Positions 1 to 5,167 of a stretch of DNA of 6,206 nucleotides are shown here, in pieces; the stretch's first letter is position 1, and the number at the start of each line of letters is the position of its first letter. Both the position numbers and the translations under genes were made by a program. The notes under the pieces were generated by a model. It saw only the letters and a program-made list of their open reading frames with translations. It searched no databases and was not told the DNA's origin. This stretch comes from Pseudomonadota bacterium (GTDB lineage Bacteria > Pseudomonadota > Alphaproteobacteria > Acetobacterales > Acetobacteraceae), in contig JAJZEG010000338.1 in assembly GCA_021828605.1 (NCBI GenBank), forward strand, positions 1 to 6,206, in the 5' to 3' direction.

Positions 1-459
1 TTTGATATCACGGGCGAATAAGGGGGCGGCGTAGAGATTATCGACCGGGATATCGAAAAAACCCTGGATTTGCCCGGCATGGAGATCGACGGTGAGCACC
101 CGGTTGGCGCCGGCCTCGGTGATCAAATTCGCGACCAGTTTGGCGGAAATCGGCGTGCGCGCGCTGGTGCGACGATCTTGGCGGGCATAGCCGAAATACG
201 GGATGACGGCGGTGATCCGGCGCGCCGAACTGCGGCGCAGCGCATCGAGCGTGATCAGCAATTCCATTAAATTATCATTGGCGGGCGCCGAGGTGGACTG
301 GATCACGAACACATCCTGACCCCGCACATTTTCCTGCACCTCGACATGGATTTCCATATCGGCGAAGCGGCGGATCATCGCGTTGGTCAAATTCAGATCC
401 AACGCTGCTGCCACGGCTTCGGCCAGCGGCGGATTGCTGTTGCAGGCGACAATTTTCAT
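1..459 (-). CDS. prs: Ribose-phosphate pyrophosphokinase (PRPP synthase), partial, N-terminal 153 residues
   Basis: The enzyme transfers pyrophosphate from ATP to ribose 5-phosphate, making PRPP for histidine, purine, pyrimidine, tryptophan and NAD synthesis in the cytoplasm. The minus strand reads without a stop from an ATG at 459-457 to the window edge, giving 153 of the usual ~310 residues, so the C-terminal half with the PRPP-binding loop lies outside the window. Visible family motifs are [18 protein letters not shown] (residues 30-47), the ATP-binding [11 protein letters not shown] (88-98) with the following flexible SARTPISAK stretch, and [17 protein letters not shown] (125-141), which holds the conserved catalytic-site His127. 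The start matches the usual short N-terminus, and a weak GGAA ribosome binding site lies 8 bases upstream (471-468). A five-codon ORF (MLEFA) ends in TGATG overlap with this start. Prs is divergent from hisG, whose enzyme uses PRPP. Identity is secure; only the missing end is unknown. Confidence 0.96.
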   Translation of the reverse strand, partial: MKIVACNSNPPLAEAVAAALDLNLTNAMIRRFADMEIHVEVQENVRGQDVFVIQSTSAPANDNLMELLITLDALRRSSARRITAVIPYFGYARQDRRTSARTPISAKLVANLITEAGANRVLTVDLHAGQIQGFFDIPVDNLYAAPLFARDIK

Positions 460-612
460 CAGGCAAATTCCAGCATCAGGAGAAGGCCGCGCGGGGCACG
501 ACAGCGCAAATGCTGTAGCAACCCGCCTTTGACCTGTCTATTGCAGTTTGGTCATGCATGGAGCTTGGCGCGACGATTGGCGCCGGGGGGCATCGATGCT
601 ACGAGCCCGGCA
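460..612. promoter_or_regulatory. Divergent control region between prs and hisG
   Basis: These 153 bases separate the start codons of prs (minus) and hisG (plus) and must contain or lie next to both promoters unless one lies inside a gene. No complete gene is seen. The hisG side has a TTGACC box at 529-534. An interrupted palindrome, ACAGC-N6-GCTGT, lies at 501-516 and could bind a dimeric regulator, but with 5-bp arms it could be chance. Other short palindromes are ATGCAT (554-559) and CATCGATG (591-598). There is no run of histidine codons and no attenuator-type hairpin followed by T residues, so a classical his leader is not supported. The functional role is inferred from geometry only. 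Confidence 0.5.
529..558 (+). promoter_or_regulatory. Candidate sigma-70-type promoter for hisG-hisD
   Basis: TTGACC at 529-534 closely resembles the -35 consensus TTGACA. An 18-base spacer leads to CATGCA at 553-558, a poor match to the -10 consensus. It lies 55 bases before the hisG start, a reasonable distance. The -35 is convincing by eye and the -10 is weak, so this is a candidate only. Confidence 0.3.
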
Positions 613-1314
613 ATGACCGCGATCACCCCGCATAATCCGCTCTTGGACCAGCAAACCAACGCGCTTGTTCTGGCGCTGCCCAAAGGGCGTTTGCTCGATG
701 AGTGCAAGCCGTTGCTTGATGCGGCGGGAATCGCTCCGGCTGCGGATTTCACCCATGACAGTTCGCGCCGCTTGCGATTCCCAACCAACCATCCGGGGCT
801 CGATGTGATCCGGGTGCGCAGTTTTGATGTGGCGACGTTCGTGGCCTTCGGTGCGGCGCAAATTGGGATTTGTGGCGCCGATGTGCTGATGGAGTTCGAT
901 TATCCCGATATTTACGCGCCGCTCGACCTGAATATCGGCCATTGCCGGATTGCGGTCGCCGAGCCGAGGGATGCGCAATATCGCACGGATTTGGCGCGGC
1001 TCTCGCGGGTGCGGGTGGCCAGCAAATATCCCAACATCACCCGCAAACATTTCGCCGCGCGCGGGATTCAGGCGGAAATTGTTACGTTAAATGGCGCGAT
1101 GGAATTGGCACCCGGGCTTGGCCTGTCGCGCTTGATTGTGGATTTGGTGCAAACCGGCAGCACGTTGGTGGCGAACGGCTTGGTTGAAACCGAGGTGATC
1201 GCCCATGCGTCGGCCCGGCTGATTGTCAATCGGATTGCTTTGAAAACCCAGCCCGAGCTGATCAGCCATTGGATTGGCCGGTTTCGCGCGGCGATGGCCG
1301 AGCAGCCCGCTTGA
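613..1314 (+). CDS. hisG: ATP phosphoribosyltransferase, short form (HisGS), first step of histidine synthesis
   Basis: It condenses ATP with PRPP to give phosphoribosyl-ATP, the committed step of histidine biosynthesis. The 233-residue product shows LALPKGRLLDE (20-30), GICGADVLMEFDYPDIY (85-101), RVASKYPNITRKHF (134-147), and the PRPP-binding loop with IVDLVQTGSTL (175-185) followed by VANGL. It ends soon after this catalytic region, without the ~80-residue regulatory domain of long HisG (about 300 residues). It is therefore the short type, which in known cases works as a hetero-octamer with the HisRS-like HisZ; no hisZ is in the window. The ATG at 613 is the first start in this frame after the divergent region. 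It gives roughly 14 more residues before LPKGR than is common, and its ribosome binding site is weak (ACGAG at 601-605), so a TTG at 643 is possible. The open frame extends upstream to 346, but over the prs gene. The stop overlaps the hisD start by one base (TGATG). Confidence 0.95.
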   Translation: MTAITPHNPLLDQQTNALVLALPKGRLLDECKPLLDAAGIAPAADFTHDSSRRLRFPTNHPGLDVIRVRSFDVATFVAFGAAQIGICGADVLMEFDYPDIYAPLDLNIGHCRIAVAEPRDAQYRTDLARLSRVRVASKYPNITRKHFAARGIQAEIVTLNGAMELAPGLGLSRLIVDLVQTGSTLVANGLVETEVIAHASARLIVNRIALKTQPELISHWIGRFRAAMAEQPA

Positions 1315-2597
1315 TGCGCGTTTTATGTGCCCGCGATCCGGCCTTCGCCCAGGATTTAACGGCGTTGTTGGCGGCGCGCGCGCAGGCCAGCGATGTCAGC
1401 GCGCCGGTTGCCGCTTTGATCGCGCTTGTGCGCGCCGAGGGCGATGCCGCCCTGATCGCCCTCACCGCCCAATTTGATCGGTTTAGCCTGACTGCCGCGC
1501 AAATCCGCGTGTCCACCGATGAGATCGACCAAGCCTGTGCAATGGTGCCTGCAACGCAGCATCAGGCGCTCGATATGGCGGCAACGCGGATTGAAGCGTT
1601 CCATGCCGCGCAAATGCCGCGCGATTTGGACATGACCGATGCGCTGGGGGCGCGCATGGGTCTGCGCTGGGGGCCGCTTGATTCGGTGGGACTTTATGTG
1701 CCCGGCGGCAAAGCCTCGTACCCATCGTCGGTGTTGATGAATGCGATTCCGGCGCGGGTCGCCGGGGTGGCGCGCATTGCGATCTGCGTGCCGACGCCCG
1801 ATGGCGCACTTAATCCGCTGGTGTTGGCGGCGGCACGGCGCGCGGGGGTGAGCGAGATTTACCGGGTTGGCGGTGCGCAGGCGATTGCCGCTTTGGCCTA
1901 TGGCACCGAAACGATTGCACCGGTTGATCGGATCACCGGGCCGGGCAACGCCTATGTGGCGGAGGCGAAACGTCAAGTTTATGGGAAGGTGGGGATTGAT
2001 AGTATCGCCGGACCATCAGAAGTGGCGATTATTGCCGATGGGGCGCAAAATGCCGATCATCTTGCGCTCGATTTATTGGCCCAAGCCGAACATGATGAGG
2101 CGGCGCAGGCGATTTTACTGACCGATAGCGATGATTTGGCGCGGCGCGTGGGGATTGCGCTGGAGGCGGCGTTGCGCGATTTGCCGCGCGCCGCGATTGC
2201 CCGCCGCTCGATTGAGCAGCACGGGGCGATTATTGTGGTGGATGATTTGGCGGATGCGGCATCGATTTGTAACCGGATCGCGCCTGAGCATTTACAAATC
2301 ATGACCGCTGATCCGGCATCGTTGTTCGCGCAAATCCGCCATGCCGGGGCGGTCTTTCTCGGGCGCTACACCCCCGAAGCGATGGGGGATTATATTGGCG
2401 GGCCTAATCATGTGCTGCCGACTTCAGGCACCGCGCGATTCGCCTCGGGCCTGTCGGTTTTCGATTTTATCAAGCGTACCAGCTGGTTGGCCTTGGATGC
2501 GGCGAGCCTGCACGCGATTGGCCCGGCGGCGGTGATTTTGGCCGAGGCGGAAGGGTTGGACGCGCATGCCCGCTCGGTATCGATCCGGTTAGAGTAG
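1314..2597 (+). CDS. hisD: Histidinol dehydrogenase
   Basis: This zinc- and NAD-dependent cytoplasmic enzyme oxidises L-histidinol through histidinaldehyde to L-histidine, the last two steps of the pathway. The product is 427 residues, close to the usual ~430. The signature region is clear: GLYVPGGKASYPSSVLMN (126-143), RVGGAQAIAALAYGT (184-198), and DRITGPGNAYVAEAKR (205-220) leading into SIAGPSEV. The residues matching the four zinc ligands of E. coli HisD are all present: Gln257 and His260 in LLAQAEHDEA, Asp359 in MGDYIGGPNHVLPT, and His418 near the C-terminus. The catalytic Glu-His pair is Glu325-His326 in IAPEHLQ. All key residues are intact, so it should be active. The ATG at 1314 overlaps the hisG stop, implying one transcript and coupled translation. 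An upstream in-frame ATG at 1269 lies inside hisG and is unlikely. No terminator hairpin is evident after the TAG. Confidence 0.97.
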   Translation: MRVLCARDPAFAQDLTALLAARAQASDVSAPVAALIALVRAEGDAALIALTAQFDRFSLTAAQIRVSTDEIDQACAMVPATQHQALDMAATRIEAFHAAQMPRDLDMTDALGARMGLRWGPLDSVGLYVPGGKASYPSSVLMNAIPARVAGVARIAICVPTPDGALNPLVLAAARRAGVSEIYRVGGAQAIAALAYGTETIAPVDRITGPGNAYVAEAKRQVYGKVGIDSIAGPSEVAIIADGAQNADHLALDLLAQAEHDEAAQAILLTDSDDLARRVGIALEAALRDLPRAAIARRSIEQHGAIIVVDDLADAASICNRIAPEHLQIMTADPASLFAQIRHAGAVFLGRYTPEAMGDYIGGPNHVLPTSGTARFASGLSVFDFIKRTSWLALDAASLHAIGPAAVILAEAEGLDAHARSVSIRLE

Positions 2598-2627
2598 GAT
2601 CATCGGTAATGGTTCCGAGGGCAAAAC

Positions 2628-2656
2628 TTGACCGGGCGCGCACAGCGGCCCATGTG
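2628..2656 (+). promoter_or_regulatory. Candidate promoter for the infA-maf-RNase-yacG cluster
   Basis: In the 91-bp gap between hisD and infA, TTGACC at 2628-2633 is followed after 17 bases by CATGTG at 2651-2656, 32 bases before the infA start. The -35 is good and the -10 poor. The same TTGACC hexamer, with a CATG-containing -10, lies before hisG. Constitutive high expression of IF-1 makes a separate promoter plausible, but read-through from hisD cannot be excluded. Confidence 0.3.
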
Positions 2657-2680
2657 ATCGCCGGGCGACAACAACGAATT

Positions 2681-2685
2681 GAGGG
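2681..2685 (+). promoter_or_regulatory. Ribosome binding site of infA
   Basis: GAGGG ends three bases before the ATG at 2689. It is the clearest Shine-Dalgarno sequence in the his-infA part of the window and supports this start, which also gives the standard IF-1 N-terminus (MSKED). Confidence 0.6.
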
Positions 2686-2688
2686 TAG

Positions 2689-2907
2689 ATGTCGAAAGAA
2701 GACATGATCGAGTTTAACGGCATGGTGACCGAGCTTTTGCCGAATGCCATGTTCCGGGTGAAACTCGAAAACGACCATGAAATTTTAGCGCATACCAGCG
2801 GTAAAATGCGCAAAAACCGGATTAGGGTGCTGGCGGGCGATCGGGTGACGGTGGAAATGACCCCGTATGATCTGTCCAAGGGCCGGATCACCTTCCGCTT
2901 CAAATAA
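2689..2907 (+). CDS. infA: Translation initiation factor IF-1
   Basis: IF-1 binds the A site of the 30S ribosomal subunit during initiation and works with IF-2 and IF-3. The 72-residue product has the exact family length and is one OB-fold (S1-like) domain throughout: [19 protein letters not shown] (1-19), [20 protein letters not shown] (21-40), [18 protein letters not shown] (40-57) and the ending [14 protein letters not shown]. These stretches match bacterial IF-1 almost residue for residue. It is the first gene of a tight cluster, and its TAA stop overlaps the maf start by one base (TAATG). Confidence 0.98.
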   Translation: MSKEDMIEFNGMVTELLPNAMFRVKLENDHEILAHTSGKMRKNRIRVLAGDRVTVEMTPYDLSKGRITFRFK

Positions 2908-3482
2908 TGCCGATGCCACCGAGGCTGATCCTCGCCTCGTCAAGCCCGCGTCGGCTGGAATTGCTGGCCCAGATCGGCATTGTTCCTGACGAAATCATCG
3001 CACCCGCGATTGATGAAACGCCACGACGCGCTGAGTTGCCCCGGCTTTATGCAGCCCGGATGGCGCGCGATAAAGCTGCCGCGATTGCGCAATCGGGTGC
3101 GTTCATTCTCGCCGCTGATACCGTCGTTGCGGCGGGGCAGCGGATTTTGCCCAAGGCCGAGGATGAGGCGAGCGCGCGCGCTTGTTTGGATTTGCTCGCC
3201 GGGCGGCGCCATCAGGTGTTTTCGGCGGTATCGATCCGCGCGCCGGATGGGCGGATCAGGGCGCGAACGGTGTTAAGCCGGGTCGGGATTGCCCGGCTCG
3301 ATGCGACCCAACGCGCGGCTTATTTGGCCAGCGGGGAATGGGCGGGCAAGGCTGGCGGCTACGCGATCCAGGGGCGGGCGGCGGCGTTTGTCGATTTTAT
3401 TGCGGGATCTTACTCCGGCGTGGTCGGGCTGCCTTTGTTCGAGACGATGAATCTGCTGCGCGGGCTTGGGTTTTTTGGATGA
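2907..3482 (+). CDS. maf: Maf-family nucleoside triphosphate pyrophosphatase (YhdE-like dTTP/UTP type)
   Basis: Maf proteins hydrolyse nucleoside triphosphates, including modified ones, to monophosphate and pyrophosphate; they clean the nucleotide pool and were first described as inhibitors of septum formation. The product is 191 residues, a normal length. It starts with LILASSSPRRLELLAQIG (7-24), carries the catalytic Asp71 in FILAADTVV (66-74), then KAGGYAIQG (148-156) and GLPLFET (174-180). SPRR and KAGxYxIQG match E. coli YhdE (dTTP/UTP) rather than YceF (m7GTP), which has a different motif there; the substrate class is inferred from this. The ATG at 2907 overlaps the infA stop. A second in-frame ATG at 2913 would shorten the product by two residues and cannot be ruled out. 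Its stop overlaps the next start as ATGA. Confidence 0.94.
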   Translation: MPMPPRLILASSSPRRLELLAQIGIVPDEIIAPAIDETPRRAELPRLYAARMARDKAAAIAQSGAFILAADTVVAAGQRILPKAEDEASARACLDLLAGRRHQVFSAVSIRAPDGRIRARTVLSRVGIARLDATQRAAYLASGEWAGKAGGYAIQGRAAAFVDFIAGSYSGVVGLPLFETMNLLRGLGFFG

Positions 3483-4357
3483 GCGGGGCGACGATCCTCG
3501 TCTCGGCGCAAGGCGGGCTGGTTCGTGTTGCTTTGCTCGAAGCGGGGATTCTGGTTGATTATTGCGTTATTAATCCTGATCAGCCGGACTTGGTTGGTGA
3601 TGTTTATGAGGGTCGGGTGATCGCCCGCGCGCCAGCGATGGCGGGATTGTTCATCGATTTGGGTGGTGCGTTGACCGGCTTTCTGCCCGATAGTGCGGGC
3701 GGCAAGTCAGCGCGCGAGGGCGATGCGTTGAGGCTGCTGGTGACCCGCACGGCGCAAGGCGGCAAAGGCCCGCGCCTGCGCGCGATTGGCGCGGCGATCA
3801 GTGCGAAGCCCGGATTGCGCCAGCGCGGATCGGGGATATTGGGCGAATGGCGGGCGCTGCATCCCGACGCGCCGATCCGGGTTGATGATTATGGGCTGCT
3901 CGCGACCTTGCGCGCTGATTTTCCCGACGCGGCTCATCAGACGGCGTGCTGTGCGGATATCGAGGACGATATTGACGCGCTCGCGGAGCCTTTTTGCCCT
4001 TTGCCCGGCGGCGCGGTTGCGCAATTCAGCCCAACTCCGGCGCTGGTGGCGATTGATATTGATGCGCGCGGCGCGACCGCTGATCGGGGCGGCAAAAACG
4101 CGGCGCAGCTCCGGCTCAATCGCGGGGTAATCCCGGACCTGACCCGGCAAATCAGGCTGCGGAATTTCGGTGGCGCGATTCTGATCGATTTTGCCGGGAT
4201 GAAGGCGGGGGCTCGATCGTTGCTCGCGCCTGATTTGATCGCCAACCTCGCGCGCGATCCGCTGAAGCCGCGTTTGCTCGGCTTTACCGCCCTCGGCTTT
4301 GCCGAAATCCTGCGCCCTCGGGTGCGCGCCCCTTTGCACGAAGTGCTGATTCCATGA
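3479..4357 (+). CDS. Short RNase E/G-family ribonuclease
   Basis: The family cuts single-stranded AU-rich RNA during rRNA maturation and mRNA decay. The product is 292 residues, far shorter than RNase G (~490). Residues 38-98 form an S1-type domain (GDVYEGRVIARAPAMAGLFI, then GFLP). The catalytic part has LVAIDID (189-195) and QIRLRNFGGAILIDF (224-238), placing Asp193 and Asp237 at the two metal-binding aspartates (303 and 346 in E. coli RNase E). The protein ends just after GFAEILRPRVRAPLHEVL, before the CPxC zinc-link. The region that should hold the 5'-monophosphate sensor (SRRI...RTAG in E. coli) is not recognisable between residues 110 and 175. Asp195 replaces the usual Asn305. The ATG at 3479 overlaps the maf stop (ATGA); the frame is open upstream to 3182 but only across maf. 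Short Rne/Rng-like proteins in an infA-maf-yacG setting are known in alphaproteobacteria, so this is probably a real paralogue. Whether it is active is uncertain. Confidence 0.88.
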   Translation: MSGATILVSAQGGLVRVALLEAGILVDYCVINPDQPDLVGDVYEGRVIARAPAMAGLFIDLGGALTGFLPDSAGGKSAREGDALRLLVTRTAQGGKGPRLRAIGAAISAKPGLRQRGSGILGEWRALHPDAPIRVDDYGLLATLRADFPDAAHQTACCADIEDDIDALAEPFCPLPGGAVAQFSPTPALVAIDIDARGATADRGGKNAAQLRLNRGVIPDLTRQIRLRNFGGAILIDFAGMKAGARSLLAPDLIANLARDPLKPRLLGFTALGFAEILRPRVRAPLHEVLIP

Positions 4358-4527
4358 TTGAACCGCGTCCAGCCAAACCCTGCCCGATTTGCGGCAAAAC
4401 AGCAGAGCCGACCCACCTGCCCTTCTGCTCGGCGCGCTGCCGCAGCGTGGATTTGGGGCGCTGGTTTAATGAGGATTACAAATTGCCGGACGCTGATCCG
4501 ATCATTGACGACGCTGATCAGGACTGA
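4354..4527 (+). CDS. yacG: DNA gyrase inhibitor YacG, zinc-finger protein
   Basis: YacG binds GyrB and blocks DNA binding by gyrase in E. coli. The 57-residue product (normal about 60) carries the complete four-cysteine zinc site: CPICGK (Cys10, Cys13) and FCSARCRSVDLGRWF (Cys25, Cys29). DLGRWFNEDYKLP (33-45) is the family's conserved segment that follows the finger. The C-terminal tail is very acidic (DADPIIDDADQD), as is common for the flexible tail of this family. The ATG at 4354 overlaps the RNase stop (ATGA), so translation is probably coupled. It is the last gene of the cluster, and its final 10 bases overlap the end of the convergent LOG gene. It is easily missed because it is short and the same stretch also reads open for 63 codons in another frame (4358-4549). 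Confidence 0.95.
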   Translation: MIEPRPAKPCPICGKTAEPTHLPFCSARCRSVDLGRWFNEDYKLPDADPIIDDADQD

Positions 4528-5081
4528 ACTTGCGCGGCATAGGCGCTGAGCCGCGCCAAGGTGGCGTCCACCCCGCCCAGCACCTCGAATAAATCGCGCA
4601 CACCGGGGCGCGCGAACCCTTCGCCGATCACATGATCGATCAAAGCGGTCACTGGCTGCGCCCAGCCCCGGATATCGCACAGTAAAATCGGCTTGGCGTG
4701 ACGCTCAAGCTGTTTCCAGGTCAGAATTTCAATCAGCTCATCAAGCGTGCCGAGCCCGCCGGGCAGCACCACGAACGCATCGCCCCGGTCGAACATAATT
4801 TTCTTACGATCATGCATCGATTCGGTGGTGATCAATTCGCTGAGTCCGTCAAACGCGACTTCGCGGGCGCGCAGAAATTCGGGGATGATGCCGGTCACCG
4901 TGCCGCCCGCTTGCAAGCACGCACCGGCGATGGTGCCCATCAGGCCCACATTGCCGCCGCCAAATACCAGGCCGATCCCGCGCGCGGCGAGGCCTGATCC
5001 GAGAGCTTGGGCTGCCGCGCGATAGTCGGGGGCGTGGCCGAAGGATGATCCGCAGAAAACCGTGACTGAAAAGTGACTCAT
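4518..5081 (-). CDS. LOG-family protein, probable nucleoside 5'-monophosphate phosphoribohydrolase (TIGR00730 type)
   Basis: LOG proteins release the free base and ribose 5-phosphate from nucleoside monophosphates. Plant and some bacterial members activate cytokinins; in ordinary bacteria several act on AMP-like substrates, so the true substrate is open. The product is 187 residues, the usual size, with a Rossmann-like fold. Signatures are VFCGSS near the N-terminus (8-13), GGGNVGLMG (41-49), SMHDRKKIMF (88-97, with Arg92) and PGGLGTLDEL (107-116, with the conserved Glu115); together they form the PGGxGTxxE and SMHxRK family motifs. The start at 5081 is supported by VTVFCGSS following directly and by GAGG (5096-5093) 11 bases upstream, a slightly long spacing. 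It is a single gene on the minus strand, convergent with yacG (10-bp overlap) and divergent from the LysM gene. Confidence 0.93.
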   Translation of the reverse strand: MSHFSVTVFCGSSFGHAPDYRAAAQALGSGLAARGIGLVFGGGNVGLMGTIAGACLQAGGTVTGIIPEFLRAREVAFDGLSELITTESMHDRKKIMFDRGDAFVVLPGGLGTLDELIEILTWKQLERHAKPILLCDIRGWAQPVTALIDHVIGEGFARPGVRDLFEVLGGVDATLARLSAYAAQVQS

Positions 5082-5167
5082 ATTCCAAAAAACCTCATGA
5101 GACTTCCGAACCGGCTGCGTTCGTGGCAGGAGAGAAGCTTAGATGCAAGCCATGGCGGGATAGACCG
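5082..5167. promoter_or_regulatory. Divergent spacer between the LOG gene and the LysM gene
   Basis: These 86 bases should hold the promoters of both genes, but no convincing -35/-10 pair is visible by eye on either strand. On the plus strand a strong AGGAG (5128-5132) stands before a six-codon ORF (5143-5163), and a weaker GGGA (5157-5160) lies 7 bases before the LysM ATG at 5168. On the minus strand GAGG (5096-5093) serves the LOG gene. Confidence 0.45.
5143..5163 (+). other. Six-codon leader ORF (MQAMAG) before the LysM gene
   Basis: ATG CAA GCC ATG GCG GGA TAG reads as a complete mini-ORF. It is preceded by AGGAG at 5128-5132, the best Shine-Dalgarno match in this spacer, 10 bases before its ATG. 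Its stop lies four bases before the LysM start and in a different frame, so ribosomes ending here could re-initiate. It may equally be chance. Only its presence is seen; translation is inference. Confidence 0.3.

Noticed and set aside
346..612. N-terminal extension of hisG back to an ATG at 346
   Set aside because: It would run through the start of prs on the other strand and the divergent spacer, and it reads as low-complexity, non-HisG sequence. The short form starting at 613 fits the family.
460..612. Histidine attenuator or leader peptide before hisG
   Set aside because: There is no run of His codons, no pair of competing hairpins and no T-run.
538..1050. 170-codon minus-strand frame opposite hisG, ending in the divergent spacer
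   Set aside because: It has no family resemblance and lies opposite intact hisG, whose codon-level motifs are complete.
1356..1976. 206-codon minus-strand frame opposite hisD
   Set aside because: It is rich in Arg, His and Pro, has no recognisable motif, and hisD on the other strand has all its catalytic residues.
3182..3478. N-terminal extension of the RNase gene back to 3182
   Set aside because: These 99 codons lie inside maf in another frame. The ATGA junction at 3479 and the RNase-like start MSGATILVSAQGG fit the family.
3707..4680. Long open minus-strand frames (3707-4339, 210 codons; 3937-4680, 247 codons) opposite the RNase and yacG
   Set aside because: They are Arg/Ala-rich shadows typical of GC-rich DNA, show no family motif, and lie opposite well-supported genes.
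5123..5167. GTG start at 5123 for the LysM gene
   Set aside because: It has no ribosome binding site and adds 15 residues before a normal basic N-terminus and membrane segment. ATG at 5168 has GGGA at good spacing.
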